This document shows positions 47,997-60,149 of a stretch of 64,000 nt of DNA, in pieces. How positions within the stretch are numbered: position 1 is the stretch's first letter; each line of letters begins with the position of its first letter. The DNA lies in contig CM071600.1 in assembly GCA_036435485.1 (NCBI GenBank), positions 158,236,546 to 158,300,545 of the forward strand, in the 5' to 3' direction. Both the position numbers and the translations under genes were made by a program. The DNA comes from Saposhnikovia divaricata. Its lineage: Eukaryota > Streptophyta > Magnoliopsida > Apiales > Apiaceae. The notes below the pieces were generated by a model, which saw nothing but the letters and a program-made list of their open reading frames with translations, did not search any database and was not told the DNA's origin.

Positions 47997-48401
47997 GATT
48001 TTGATGAAAAAGATGATCATTATAATGGTGGGAAGATAGCCTTTTTTGATATGTGTTGGATGAAGTATTTAGCATTGGGTTCACTCCAGAAAATGTAATT
48101 AGAATCAGGTTTAGAGCTTGGTAATGTTAGTCTTTGGTTATTATATCATGGGCTACCTCTACAAGGTACAAACTTAAAGCCCTTAGAGGTTGACCATGAT
48201 GTTCAAGTGGCTGGGGATTTCATTGATTGTTACAGCAGTAAGATTAATGTTTATGCAATAATTAGTAATGGAATCACTGGAGCCGTAGATTATGACTTCT
48301 CGTTTACAGAGTATGAATTGGATGAGAGGGGGAAAAGAGTCGAAGAAATTAGAGAGGAATGTGATGATGTAATTGGCAGTATGGATAGGGTGGTAATATA
48401 A
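47997..48401 (+). pseudogene. PB1-like N-terminal domain of a MULE transposase
   Basis: A single frame carries GGKIAFFDMCWMKYLALGS, a stop (48093-48098), then LELGNVSLWLLYHGLPLQGT, LKPLEVDHDVQVAGDF and INVYAIIS. This is the order of the PB1-like domain found at the N-terminus of plant Mutator transposases: a glycine strand, a Trp-containing helix, WY..PG-like, L..D.DV and a final VYV strand. The frame ends at 48401 in an acidic tail (DERGKRVEEIREECDD). No DDE catalytic domain is present. Confidence 0.5.
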
Positions 48402-48416
48402 CAAAGGACCTATTAA

Positions 48417-51400
48417 TATAACGCTCTAGAAAATTTACGTAATTATAAATGTTTATTTAATATTAAATGTGGAATTAGATGAGGTGAATTTTTTTTAGGA
48501 TTGAATATATGTGACATCGTGTTTACATGCTTATATGATGATGTATATGTGAAATGTGAGTCCGTGTATTTTTATTTAAATTTTTATGATTAAAATATAT
48601 TTAAATTATGCATTATTGATCTTCGTAAAATTTTATAAAATCAAGGGAGTTAATAAAAATCATGAAATCTTTTGTGTTATCATCTTTATGAAATTATTTA
48701 GTTTTTAAAATTATTGGGAGAATTATTTTGGGTGTTTAAGTATTTTAAAATGATTTTAGAAGTTATATTGCATTTAAAGGATCAAAACTTGTAAAATTCA
48801 TATTTAATTCAATTTTGATCCTAAAAATATTTTAAAAATATATGGATGTTCATAATTTTACACTCATTATTTTAAAATGAAAAGTTTAATTTTCCGCAAA
48901 TTTTCTAATCGATTTCGATTTCTGAAAAGGCTGAAAATTTGATTTTTATCTAGAGTTTCAGAAGTTTGAAATTTCAAAATACCCCTTATCTTTCTAAATC
49001 TTAAAACCCAGCTCCCCTCACTCCCTCCCTCGACTGATTTCTAGCAATCTCTCAAACTCTCCAGAATTCTCTCTACTCTCTCCTCACAATCTCTCCCCTC
49101 ATCTCTTTCCCATATCTTTCCCCTCCTCTGTTCGTCCTACTGACCTATTATGTGTGTTTTTGTCATGCGTGTATAAGCGCAGCCGTGTGCGTATGTTCGT
49201 AGGGGTGTAGAAATTGTGGCTTTTGTTGTGTGGATTCAGTTGATTGATGAGAGTTGTGGTGCGGTTCAATTGAGTGTGTGGACGTTCGTTATTGCGCAGC
49301 TGTGTCTCCCTTTTCCCCTTTCCTTTCCTCTGAAATTGGCTGTATTCTTGAGGTAGGGTGCTGCGTGCTTTGCTCTAACCTCCGCTGTCCTCTCCTGTTC
49401 CTGCCTTCGAAAAATTTCTGTGTGTGCTTGGTTGGCTTTAAATCAGTGTGTGAGAGTTTTGCCACCGTGTGTGTGTGTGTTGATTCGAGCTGTGTGTGTG
49501 TGCTTTACAAAGGTGTGCGCGTGTTGTGCTATGTGGTGTATCCCCGCGTGAGCTCCTGCAGTTTGCTTGGGTTGTTCGTTGATGTGTGTCTTGGGTGCTA
49601 AGATCTTAAGGCTTTTAATTTATCAATTCTTGGTTGTTGTTGTCCATTTTATAATCCTTGTAATCGTGTTTTACTGTCTGCAAGTGGTTAGCTATGATTG
49701 GAATTGAGTTTTGATGTAAGTGATAGTTGGGTTGAAACTTGGTTTAATCGAATGAATTAATATGTTGATTTTTTAAAGAACAGGATGCCATAGTGGTGTT
49801 ACTTGTTTGCCGCTAAGCCTCCTGCATATTTTCATGTCAATTTTGTATAGTTTCGAATTTGGTCGAGTTTGGCCGTTTGTTGGTTTCTTTGATTTTTCGG
49901 TTGAAATTCTTGTTTAAATTATGAGTGGTATTTGCGTTTAGTAAGATTATTGCAATTGAGCTGTTTTGGGCGGTGTGTTATAATTTTATGCTATATTAAT
50001 ATGAATTTCTGAGTATAGTTCTGTAGGTTACCGAATTTCGTAGTTTTCCGGTTGAATTTCTTGCTTAAATTGTTAAGCTGGGGTTGTAATTAATTGTACT
50101 GTTGTTCTTCTATTGCTGCATTTTATGGATGGTTTTTCTATCAAAAATTCATGTTAAGATTTTAGTAGAAGTGGTAATTGTTGCTGTTTAGTTCGAGCTT
50201 ACCGGATTCTGGTTTTGTGTTACCATTTTCAAAAAAATGAAAACGTTTTTGAGAAATTATTTTCTAAAACTTTAAAAGGTGTTTAAAATTCTTTTATAAA
50301 CTTCAAAAATATTTTTGAATAATTAATTAGTTAATTATTTTTTTTATTATTTAATTAATTATTAAATTATATATGATTAAGAAATTAATTTCTTGACCTA
50401 TTTTCATCAATACTGTTTTCACTTAATTAAGGTAAATTATTTTAAAGTAAAGCTCTGAGTGTTAAGATACTTTAATTGTCTATATGATGTAATATTTTAC
50501 AAAAAGATATTTGAATTCAATTACGTGTTTTGCTGATAGTTTATGTGTTAAGTGTGTGAATTGTTAGAAGTTCATAAGTAGTTTATATTAGACTGATTTA
50601 TGACCATTGTAAGTGGAATTGAGTTAATATTGTAGCAAAGGATGTTTGATTTCTGATTGGGTCGGTTGTATTCCGACAGGTTAGGTGATATTTTAAAAGC
50701 GGTCTTGTCCAATTTTTATTAAAATTATTTTATTATTCTGAGAGTATTTTGATAAAGATATCTGATGTGCAAAGGATATAGGTGTGTTACGAAATATAAG
50801 TGTAAGATAGTAATACGTGCTAAGTGCTTATATGATTTTGTGATTGTATGTTACTATTTCAAGAAATTGATTAATACTTATTGTATATGTTAAAGTTGTA
50901 AAGCGTTTAGGACATGATTGGGTAGAATAGAATTAGACGGTTAAGGTTGTAAGCGTACTGAAATAGTATTTTACCTGTATATAGGTGTGAATAGGAGGCC
51001 GACTGAGTGGCAGTGCACGTGTAGATGGAATATAGAGGATGAAGATAATTATCGGGATTGACGAGTGTGCTCCTGTAGAGACTGACAATGATAAAGGAAA
51101 GATGGTTGTGTGATCGAAGAAAGGTCAATGTATAAAGAAGAAGAGACTAATGTAAAGTGAGTGAAGGGTCGAGATGTTGGAATTGGAAACTGCGTGTATT
51201 GAGGCAAGTATTCTATCCCTCACTTATTGTTCAAGTGAAGTGAAATTCTCCTGTGTTAGTTATATGTTCTCTCAAATTCTTCCTTGCAAGCATCTATACC
51301 TTTCGTTTCTAGTCCAAATAATGTGAACCTGATCTGTTAATTATATGTTATTCTTTTCAAATTATTTTGCTAGTGTCTGTACCTTTCATTTTTATTTCCA

Positions 51401-53283
51401 GTGAAATTCTTCTTCTATTAATTCATAAACATACATTCTCAAATTATTCTATTACTGTTTATGCTCCTCACCCATCGTTCAGGTGATGATTTCTTTTAAA
51501 ATTACTTTATTTCAATATTCCTCGTCTATGCTAATATTCTTCAAAGTATGATTTCTTTCAAATAGATGTAAACTAATTCGAGATTTATATTGTTGTTGAG
51601 GCATGTGTTGCTCAGTGACGGTTAAAACCGAGAATGAATTTAGATCTTCCTAATTGTTTAACACATTATTGTCAGGCCGGTTCTGGCAGCTAAAGCCTAT
51701 GAGTGCTTAGCCGACAAGAGTGAGATCTTGAGTAATTGAGAATTTCTTAAATCTTCTTTTGAACTTCAAATTTTCTCTATTCCATGATTTCCTTAAAGTT
51801 GCTGTCCAGTTTCTAGAATCTTAATAATTGCTTCGCTCTTTAATTGATTTATGTTTCCTTGTTTATATACAATTTTGCCTTGCTGATTTGTTGATTCATA
51901 ATTCTGTCGTAGAGAAATATATCATGCTAAGTTTAATTTTATTGCTTTGACGTTTGTGATTCCTTATATCGAATGCTTCCCTAAATCTTAATCTTATTGC
52001 TGTGTTGTTCATGATTCCTTATATCGAATTATATCGAATGCTTCCCCAAATCTTAATCTTATTGCTGTGTTGTTCATGATTCCGTATATCGAATGCTTCC
52101 CTGACCCTTAGTCTTTTACTGTTGCTCATTAAAATGGATTAATTAATTAAAGATGTTTTTCTTAAATTCCTTATACTGGACTGATCTGTTATCAGTGGGT
52201 ATAAAGGACTTGAAAGTGAAATGTTTTAAAGGTTTTAAAGGTTTTGATGTGGGGGATTCCGTCTAAATGTTTTCTACGAATTCCTTCAGATTGGAGGCGT
52301 AAGAGGCCGGGTGACGCCGGTCCAGCATGTTTTATTTTGTGTTGTAGTTTTGGTGGGACCAGTTCAGCACCTTTTATAGGCCAATGTGTTGCCTCTTGGG
52401 AACCCAAGCTATCCTAATGAAAAGATCATGTCCATAGGGACTTCGTGTTCGGTATGGGGACTTTACGTGGCTAATCACCCGTATTGTCCGTAGTCGTGAA
52501 AAAACTCCAATCAGCTTAAAAATGTTTTGTTTTTAAAAGGTTTTATGAAAAGTATGTTTCAAAGATGAAATGGTTTTAAAGAAAGGAATGTTTTGATAAG
52601 ATATATATGTTTCAAAGTAAATGGTCCTTAGTTTCGAAATTGTAAATATCAGAGTTAGTTGTATTCTGTCTTGATCAAAATTGGGAACTCAGTAAAACAA
52701 TGGGATTAAGGATGGATAGAAGTTTCCTAGTTATTCCCTTCGTGAGTAACTTTGTACGTTGAAATTGGAGTAAGAATGATTGGGGTATTTCTTGATATTC
52801 TTTTTCTCAAAGTTTTATCTGAGGCAGTATGGTTGAAGAAAATGGAAAATTCTGACTTTATGATGGAAATTTAATGTTCTTTTGAAATAAATTATTCATT
52901 GATATTGTTCATCAATGAAGTGTTGAGATATTATTGCTTCACTATATTATTAACTTGCTGAGCATTGTTGGCTCTCTCTTGCTTTGTTTCACCCTTCCTT
53001 TTCAGTTAGGGTTAAGGATTGGCTACCTACGTATTAATATTCGAGTAAGAGCGATGAGGCACTCTATACAGAATAGATTTCAGAATCAGCCTGGATATAT
53101 ATGGTAATGGACCGCGCTATGGATAAGAGGTATAGTTGTTATGATTAATGTTGAAATTTAGAATCTTGTTTCATACCATAACTTTAGATCGATCCTCGGT
53201 GAGGGGTCGTTGTATAATCAAGTTATATTTGATTGTAATGGTTTGTGGCACCAAATCCTGACCCCGAATTTAGGGGCATCACA
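48417..53283 (+). repeat. 5' LTR of the old gypsy element, ~4.87 kb
   Basis: It runs from TATAACGC to GGGGCATCACA, next to the PBS. Internal features are a CT-rich stretch at 49010-49135, a TG-rich stretch at 49455-49520, diverged ~110-bp repeats at 51225-51500, and a ~60-bp tandem array at 51964-52125. The end holds CCCC-GAATTTA-GGGG (53262-53276), a potential hairpin. The Cys/Val-rich open frame at 49254-49601 is not a gene. Confidence 0.82.
51964..52125 (+). repeat. ~60-bp tandem repeat, about three units
   Basis: Units contain TATATCGAATGCTTCCC, AATCTTAATCTTATTGCTG and TTGTTCATGATTCC. The second and third units start near 52026 and 52085. The third is diverged and partial. Confidence 0.85.
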
Positions 53284-53286
53284 GGT

Positions 53287-53298
53287 TGGTATCAGAAC
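53287..53298 (+). promoter_or_regulatory. PBS (tRNA-iMet type)
   Basis: TGGTATCAGAAC lies three bases after the LTR end, the initiator-tRNA-Met site with one change (AAC for AGC). Confidence 0.9.
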
Positions 53299-56200
53299 GA
53301 CAGGTTATGGTCACTGAAACAAGTTAGGATGATTAGGTGCACGTAGTTAGGTTAGACGTTAGATAGAACGATTTAGGATAAGGTTCGCCTTAGGTCATTA
53401 TGACGAGTGTTGCGACGTTATTAGGTATCCTGACATATCGCACGAGCAGGAGTTCGATTCACCCGAAGATTCAATTTTGAAAGAGGCAATTAATTAGGAG
53501 TCGCCTAAGCTAGCTAGATGACCGAAACTACCAGTTTGGAAGACGCCACCTAGATATCCGTATATACCTTCTAGAGTTTCTTCTATGACTTTAACTATTT
53601 AGCGAACATTATAGAGAATACGAAAAGGATATAAACAATATACGAAACGCGATTGCTGACATGTGTTGGAGGTAAGGGCATGGGTGTTCACTACTAGCTG
53701 TTGATCTTGTTCATCTCCTAAAGAGACTTAACCTTTATTCTATTCTTCCTTGTTTTGCTGGCACCAAATCTTATTGATAATCAATTATACTTCAATTGAT
53801 GATGAATTTCGCATATCGAATTCAATTACACACATTTCTATTCTTTCAGAGACACCTCTATTTTCTAGGGGTTATTTAATTCAACATTATACCCATAAAC
53901 TTTTGAAACTCCTGAAATTCTTCTATTTTTCCCCTAAATACTTGGTCTTCTTTATTCAAACTGGGATGAACAACCCTATGTATGTAGGGGATTCAGGGAC
54001 ATCTTATCTATGTGATAGAAGTCAAGTGGAACGCCACTGATTGTGTTTGTCATGAAAGTACAGAAGGCTGGCCCCCTTCTTGTGCTATGGCGGTTGACCT
54101 AAGTGACACATGCAACCTGAAATTAGTTCAATGATCATATTAATCTCTTAGTTAAATTCTTTTATAAAATTCATATCAAACAAAACTCATCTTATATTCA
54201 TACATGTTAATACCTATCTATTCTATTGATACCTTTTGTTATAAACCCTTGTGATTTCTAAACGTCATAAATGATTGAGAGCAGTAAAGATGGAGATGAT
54301 GAAATTTTGAGTGGTGTAAGCTACATTTACATCGAAAGAAAAATTGGATGTGCAGGTTTGAGAATTGAGGTTAAAGCAGAGATTGAATATCAAGTTAGAT
54401 TACACAGTGGATTGACAAACACATGTACAAGATTCGATAATACGGAGAAACTGATTTTGGTGAAGCAGCAGATGATAAGGACATGAAATGATAATTTTGT
54501 TAAAGTTAGAAATAGAGTGATGATTGATATAATTGGTATGTCATAGTTATCGTGAAGGAAAGATTGTTGAAGAACACTTGTTTATTGCATATTCCACTTT
54601 GGATATGGAAACGGGAATATTATGAGATTTTAAATGTTTTGAGACTAATTATTGGATATAGAAATTTTAGAATCGAAGTGGGAAATTTTAGCGAAGCAAA
54701 GTCGAGCTAGACATTTTGTTTTACGAAATTCTACAAGAATTGGAACTCTGGATAAAGGAGAAAAGGGATTGTGTTGGAGATAGCACTTAGGTGAACATAG
54801 TTCGAAGAATCATGAATATTAAGAGTAAAAGATATTTGACCAAGACGGAATGACACGGTAGGAAAAAGGAGGGCAGAGAACCAGGAAATTGCAGGAATTG
54901 TGTTGGTAGAGGCTGTGAGATTTGACAAGAAAGGAATTTAGGATATAGAAGATTCTGAAAACCAGGATAACGAGGCATGATAGCTAACCACAAGATATGA
55001 AGTACTGAGACTAGCAGGACCTCCATTGACGGAAAGAAGGATTTCAAGAGGAAGCATACTGAAATTATACGATGATAAACATGGAAAGCTGTAAGTGTAA
55101 GTGGAAAGAATAGTATGGTGAAGAGTGGTAGAATTAGAAACTAGAAGTGCAACATGATTATAAGTAAAGTTATTAAGATCATGGATGTGATGAAAGTTGA
55201 AAGAGTTAAATGTGAGATGGGATGGGATTGTTAAGTTAATTACAAAGTAAAGACAAAGTGTGAGGACAAGAATGTGAAATTAAGATTCTCAAGGGATATG
55301 TAAGTTGTGTTTCGATGCCGGATGTGGGCAAAGGGGTTTTAATGATCATACAGTCTAAGAGATTATTATGGTAAAAAAAATTATAAGGTTATCGTATACA
55401 TGTGAGAGATACTAGTAAGAAGATGATTAAATTAAAGTGGATTATAGTGTTAAATTTTCTCGGATGTAAGTATGGATGATTTAATAAGATTGTCACCAGA
55501 TAGAGATATAAAGTTGGTTAAACAATTACTGCCAGATATGTAATCAGTTTCAAGGATTCAAGATCAGAAGACATCACAGGCTATTCGAGGATATACGGAG
55601 AACATGCATAAGGTTTCTAAGTATGAGTATTGGAATGGGAGCAAGTATAATTTTCAGGATATGACGAGAGGATCAAAGTGAACTACGTGAAGAGAAAGCA
55701 GTAATGAATCGGGAAAGAACTAAGATGCCAGCTGATAACGAAAACTTTGAATGACCAGCTTTGAATTATCGAAGGTTGTCAAAGATTTTACCAAGATAGC
55801 TACAGTAGTGGACAAGCCTACAAATCAGGGAACGAATGGATAAAGGTGAAGAAAGCTTAGGAAAGATTGAAAATAATTATAATGCCCGAGGAAATGTACA
55901 AAGAATTTAGGAAGTTATAGATGGAAGATTCAAAGGTCTAGATTATTTCAAATGAATTATTAGAGGAAATTGAGAGGTACCAAGATCAAGATGAGTTGAT
56001 TGAAGTAGAATGTGAAGGAGTGGACTGTAGAAGAATGTAATAGTTTAAGGAAAGGACTGGTGGACGAGTCTTTTACTTCATTTATCCAGTTATTGGCAAA
56101 TGATGGAGTTAGTAGATGCAAAGTCTAAATTGAGGATTTGTAGAGTATGTAGGGTGAGGTTTCGAAAGATGGTTTCTCGCGAATTGAATACAATGAATCC

Positions 56201-56731
56201 TAAATGAGTTTTGAAGGTGGTAAGTTAATTTCTGGTGAGGTATACTTGGGCTTACATTTGTTAAGTTAAGTGTGGATTTTATTAGATTGTTATGAATAGG
56301 AGCGTGGAAGTTGTATTAATTGTTTTAGTCGCGTGGAATTTGTTTTAAAGATTTAATTAATTACCTGTTTACTGCAAGTCAAGGCAGGTTTTCTTTTAGT
56401 ATTGTATGTGAATGAATTGTTTATGGATGATTGGATTAGTAATTGAGGTACTTTCATACAGGGAATAGTCCATTATACGAATAAGTCATGTTCGATTTTC
56501 GGTAGAAAAGGATCGTCACGTACGAGTAATACGTATATAGAATTAACGAGACATGTAAACCAAAGGTTTAAGTTTATGTTGGAATTTACTAGCTTACAGG
56601 ACGAGCCTAGCGAGATATGAATGGATATAAAGAAATTCTAGAATGAAAGTAACAACTTGGAAATTGAAAGAGCAATATTTGAGTGATACCGTCATTATGT
56701 TTTCTTACGATTGATTCTGAGGACAGAATCC
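53299..56731 (+). pseudogene. Decayed gypsy internal region with pol traces
   Basis: No long ORF remains. Around 55470 the reading DDLIRLSPDRDIKL resembles the pre-RT segment (DDLPGLPPDREIEF-like) of chromovirus pol. Near 56650-56735 the reading IERAIFE then YRHYVF and ILRTESF resembles the end of the chromodomain region before the PPT. The part at 53700-54240 is more CT-rich on the plus strand and may be a separate insertion. The region is old and partly deleted, as a full gypsy interior is usually longer than 5 kb. Confidence 0.45.
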
Positions 56732-56748
56732 TTTTAAGGCGGGAAGGA
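56732..56748 (+). promoter_or_regulatory. Polypurine tract
   Basis: TTTTAAGGCGGGAAGGA directly precedes the second LTR start at 56749. Confidence 0.7.
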
Positions 56749-56899
56749 TATAATGCCCTAGAAAATTTACATAATTATAAATGTTTATTTAATATTAAAT
56801 GTTGAATTATATGAGGTGAAATTTTTTTTTTTAGGATTGAATATATGTGACATCATGTTTACATGCTTATATGATGATGTATATGTGAAATGTATTCGC
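56749..56899 (+). repeat. 3' LTR fragment of the old gypsy element (~150 bp)
   Basis: It matches 48417-48556 with a few changes and a longer T tract. The match stops after GTGAAATGT at 56899; the following bases are copia coding sequence. Confidence 0.9.
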
Positions 56900-58575
56900 C
56901 ATGAGCCAGAGAGATATGGATTTCTCTTGACTCAATGTGGTGATTTGATGCTCATAGATGAAGATGAGCCTCTTACATACCAAGATGCTATGAACAGTCC
57001 AGACTCTAAGAGATGGCTTGAAGCCATAAAATCCGAGATGGATTCCATGTACGAAAACCAAGTATGGACTTTGGTTGATCCACCTGAAGGGGTAAAACCC
57101 GTAGGGTGCAAATGGGTTTTCAAGAAGAAAACTAACATGGATGGAAATGTTCAGACCTATAAAGCAAGGCTGGTAGCAAAAGGTTTCAAACAAATTCATG
57201 ATATTGACTATGATGAAACTTTCTCACCAGTGGCTATGGTCAAGTCCATAAGGATTTTGCTTGCCATTGCAGCATTCCATGATTATGAAATCTGGCAAAT
57301 GGATGTCAAAACAGCCTTCCTTAATGGAAGCCTTGAAGAGGATGTGTACATGACACAACCTGAAGGTTTTGTCGATCCAAGGAATGTTGGCAAGGTATGT
57401 AAATTACGTCGATCCATTTATGGATTGAAGCAAGCATCTAGGAGATGGAATATTCGTTTTGATGAAACGGTCAAAGAGTATGGCTTTGTTCAAAACGAAG
57501 ATGAACCTTGTGTTTACAGGAAGGTTAGTGGGAGTCATGTGGCATTCATAGTACTATATGTTGATGATATACTACTAATGGGGAATGACATACCTTCTCT
57601 AAAGGCTGTTAAGACTTGGTTAGGGAGCAACTTCTCTATGAAAGACTTAGGAGAGGCAACCTACATTCTAGGAATGAGGATCTATAGAGATAGATCTAGA
57701 AGGATGATCGGTCTAAGTCAGAGAACATACATTGATAAGGTTTTGCATCATTTTGGTATGCAAAATGCAAAAAGGGGATATGTCCCCGTGTCTCAAGGGA
57801 TAACGATCTCTAAAGACCAGTGTCCGAAATCATTGGATGAGAAGGATCACATGAGTAAGGTTCCATATGCCTCAGCAATTGGATCTATCATGCATGCAAT
57901 GGTATGTACTCGCCCAGATGTTTCGTATGCTTTGAGCATGACGAGCAGATACCAGTCTAATCCAGGTGAAGGTCACTGGACGGCAGTGAAGAATATTCTA
58001 AAGTACCTGAAAAGGACTAAAGATTCATTCTTGGTGTATGGAGGAGAGGAGAAACTGGTTGTAAAAGGTTACACCGATGCAGGTTTCCAAACAGACAAGG
58101 ATGATACTGTATCACAGTCTGGTTTTGTGTTTTGTCTAAACGGAGGTGCTGTAAGTTGGAAGAGTTCAAAGCAAGAAACAGAAGCTGGAAGAGTTCAAAG
58201 CAAGAAACAGTAGCTGATTCTACAATGGAGGCTGAGTACATTGCAGCTTGTGAAACAGCCAAGGAGGCTGTTTGGATTAAAAAATTCATTACTGATTTGG
58301 GAGTGGTTCCATCGATCGCAGATCCCATTGATCTATATTTCGATAATAATGGAGCCATTGCACAGGCTAAAGAACCTAGATCACACTCCCGATCCAAACA
58401 TATACTCAGGAGATTTCACCTTATTCGAGAGATTAATGAAAGGGGTGACATACACATATGTAAAGTGCACACAAATGATAACATTGCAGACCCACTGACC
58501 AAAGGCTTGTCGCAGCAGAAGCACGATGGTCATACTAGTTCCATGGGTATTAGATACATGGGTGATTGGCTCTAG
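56900..58575 (+). pseudogene. Copia reverse transcriptase and RNase H
   Basis: The block reads in one frame to 58213, then, after a frameshift, in another to 58575. The linker is HEPERYGFLLTQ. RT motifs are KWVFKKKTNMDG, YKARLVAKGFKQ, DYDETFSPVA, MDVKTAFLNGSLEEDVYM, IYGLKQASR and the catalytic LYVDDILLM. RNase H includes YTDAGFQTDKDD, SGFVFCLNGGAVSWKSSKQ, then STMEAEYIAACETAKEAVW, LYFDNNGAIAQAKEPRSH and ADPLTKGL. A 29-bp tandem duplication (58157-58214) in the RNase H region shifts the frame; otherwise the polymerase is intact, suggesting a fairly young copy. The first 28 codons of the open frame (56816-56899) come from the gypsy LTR. Confidence 0.93.
58157..58214 (+). repeat. 29-bp tandem duplication causing a frameshift
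   Basis: TGGAAGAGTTCAAAGCAAGA followed by AACAGAAGC (58157-58185) is repeated at 58186-58214 with one base changed (A to T). Since 29 is not a multiple of three, the RNase H frame is lost. Confidence 0.97.
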
Positions 58576-58576
58576 T

Positions 58577-58589
58577 GCAAGTGGGAGAT
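58577..58589 (+). promoter_or_regulatory. Copia polypurine tract
   Basis: GCAAGTGGGAGAT lies immediately 5' of the LTR start TGTTAGTGTAGG; it follows the pol stop by two dozen bases, as usual for copia. Confidence 0.85.
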
Positions 58590-59711
58590 TGTTAGTGTAG
58601 GTGCCCTAGAGGCAATACATTGTTTCTTTGAATAAACCTTTATGTCATTTGATCATTCAATAAACGTATTTATTATGACTTTAATTACTACGATATATTT
58701 GTTAGCATAATAAATGTCCTTAGAATCATGATACACATTATATAGTTTAAGTACATGACTTGAACTTGAGATTATATAATATATCATATTCTTAAAAGGT
58801 CCCTGGTCGAGTATTATTATTATAGGACAATAATAATACACAAATAGACTAGTATGTTGTTTGATAGATAACCACATCTCATTGGTTATAAGTATGGAGA
58901 TACTAAAGTCAATACATAGGTACATGTAGGAGTACATGGTACTGGACAGACCCACAGTGAGATTCTTCATGTTTAATAAAGTCATAAGAAAGACTCACAG
59001 TGATAATGGTGTAATGATCCTTTGACTTGAGATCATTATATTTCTATACAAGGATTAATATACTTTGACTACATTAAAAGTTACCTTTGACCGGGTGATG
59101 ATAAAAGTGGACATCGGGTATATCATGAGTCGTATGAGAAATATGAATGATAGATAAAGGATTTAACCCTCCTAGAATCAGGAGAGATATTATTGGCCTC
59201 TTGATTGAGTGAGACTATAAAATGCATGGCCGTGCTCAAATAATGATTTGTTTTAAATAGTCTACTCATGGATCAAGTAAACCCGGATTAAATGTTGAAG
59301 AGGATGACTAAATACATGCCTCGACTTTAATCTATAATATTTGGTTAAAGGGATTATATTACACGGAAACATTAGTCACAAAAGGTTTAAATTGGATCAC
59401 CAATTATTATTATTACTTGGGTAGCAATGATGTATTACTAGATACCGCTCATTGTTTATAATTTTATTATTAGATATTAAAATTATTGCCAACGTAATAA
59501 TAACCTAAAGGGTTACACAATAAGAACATATAAAACAGAGCTTTATTTAAATTATGGATTTAAATAGTTATTAATTCGAATTTATTGAATTAATTAAGTG
59601 GGACTTGATTAATTGCAATATATATATATAATTCGAATTTAATTAAAACCAAAACAGATTGGGTTTAGTGAAGCCCAAAACGTTTTAGGGTTTTAAGCCC
59701 AAATCTCTCTT

Positions 59712-59719
59712 TATAAATA
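59712..59719 (+). promoter_or_regulatory. TATA box of the copia LTR
   Basis: TATAAATA in CTCTTTATAAATACATT, followed after ~95 bp by a GA repeat. Transcription from it would read into the Sirevirus-like sequence downstream. Confidence 0.5.
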
Positions 59720-59800
59720 CATTGAGATGTGTTGGTTTAGGTTAACTTTGGCAAACTCGTTTTTCACCTAAACCCTAGCTGCTCTACATCTTAGAGAGGC

Positions 59801-59809
<9 letters not shown>

Positions 59810-59879
<70 letters not shown>
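59810..59879. repeat. (GA)n microsatellite, ~70 bp
   Basis: An uninterrupted GA run in the likely 5' UTR part of the copia LTR. Confidence 0.97.
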
Positions 59880-59885
<6 letters not shown>

Positions 59886-60149
59886 TTCTTGGCTAGTACC
59901 ATCTCTGTTGATCGTTGGACGATCGGTGTGTTCGTGTGGACGATTTAGAGACACAGATCTTGACTTAAAGGGCTGTGTGGTGATTACAAGCTAGGATCTC
60001 CGTTGAGTTCGTGAAAGTAACGTTTGTAATAGGTACGATTCATTATCTCCATAATCAGTTCGTAATTATACATGGATCCTGCGTTTGGGTTCCGAAATTT
60101 TTGTTTTATTTACGTTTTTCCGCTGCGTTTTCTGCCTCAGAACCCAACA

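Larger units (their letters stand above)
47190..48416 (+). mobile_element. 5' relic of a Mutator-like element, cut by a gypsy LTR
   Basis: 47220-47460 has the flavour of MULE terminal DNA (TTTCGTTAAATATTGACTG, CAACGTTAGTCAACAAGG). A short ORF and a PB1-like transposase N-terminus follow. At 48416 the gypsy LTR begins. The rest of the transposase is not in the window after the LTR element, so the 3' part is lost or lies elsewhere. The outer end was not defined. Confidence 0.45.
48417..56899 (+). mobile_element. Old long-LTR Ty3/gypsy element, 3' LTR truncated
   Basis: The 5' LTR start (TATAACGCTCTAGAAAATTTACG) recurs at 56749 (TATAATGCCCTAGAAAATTTACA), and the two agree over ~150 bp. A tRNA-iMet PBS follows the 5' LTR and a polypurine tract precedes the 3' LTR. 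The internal 3.4 kb has no long ORF, only traces of gypsy pol. The 3' LTR stops at 56899 where a copia polyprotein begins. It interrupts the MULE relic. Confidence 0.82.
56900..60149 (+). mobile_element. Ty1/copia element, 5' truncated
   Basis: Only the 3' half remains: RT, RNase H, PPT and one LTR. The 5' LTR, gag, protease and integrase are missing; the coding sequence starts abruptly in the linker before RT, next to the gypsy LTR. The 3' end (CCCAACA, 60149) abuts a Sirevirus-like pol. Confidence 0.9.
58590..60149 (+). repeat. Copia 3' LTR, ~1.56 kb
   Basis: It runs from TGTTAGTGTAGGTGCCCTAG to CAGAACCCAACA. It contains a TATA box (59712-59719) and a long (GA)n run. No other copy exists in the window. 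Confidence 0.85.

Noticed and set aside
49254..49601. 115-aa Cys/Val-rich frame
   Set aside because: Lies in an LTR over TG- and CT-rich sequence; no homologous domain recognised.
53287..53298. Possible tRNA gene fragments at TGGTATCAGA
   Set aside because: These are primer-binding sites complementary to a tRNA 3' end, without cloverleaf arms.
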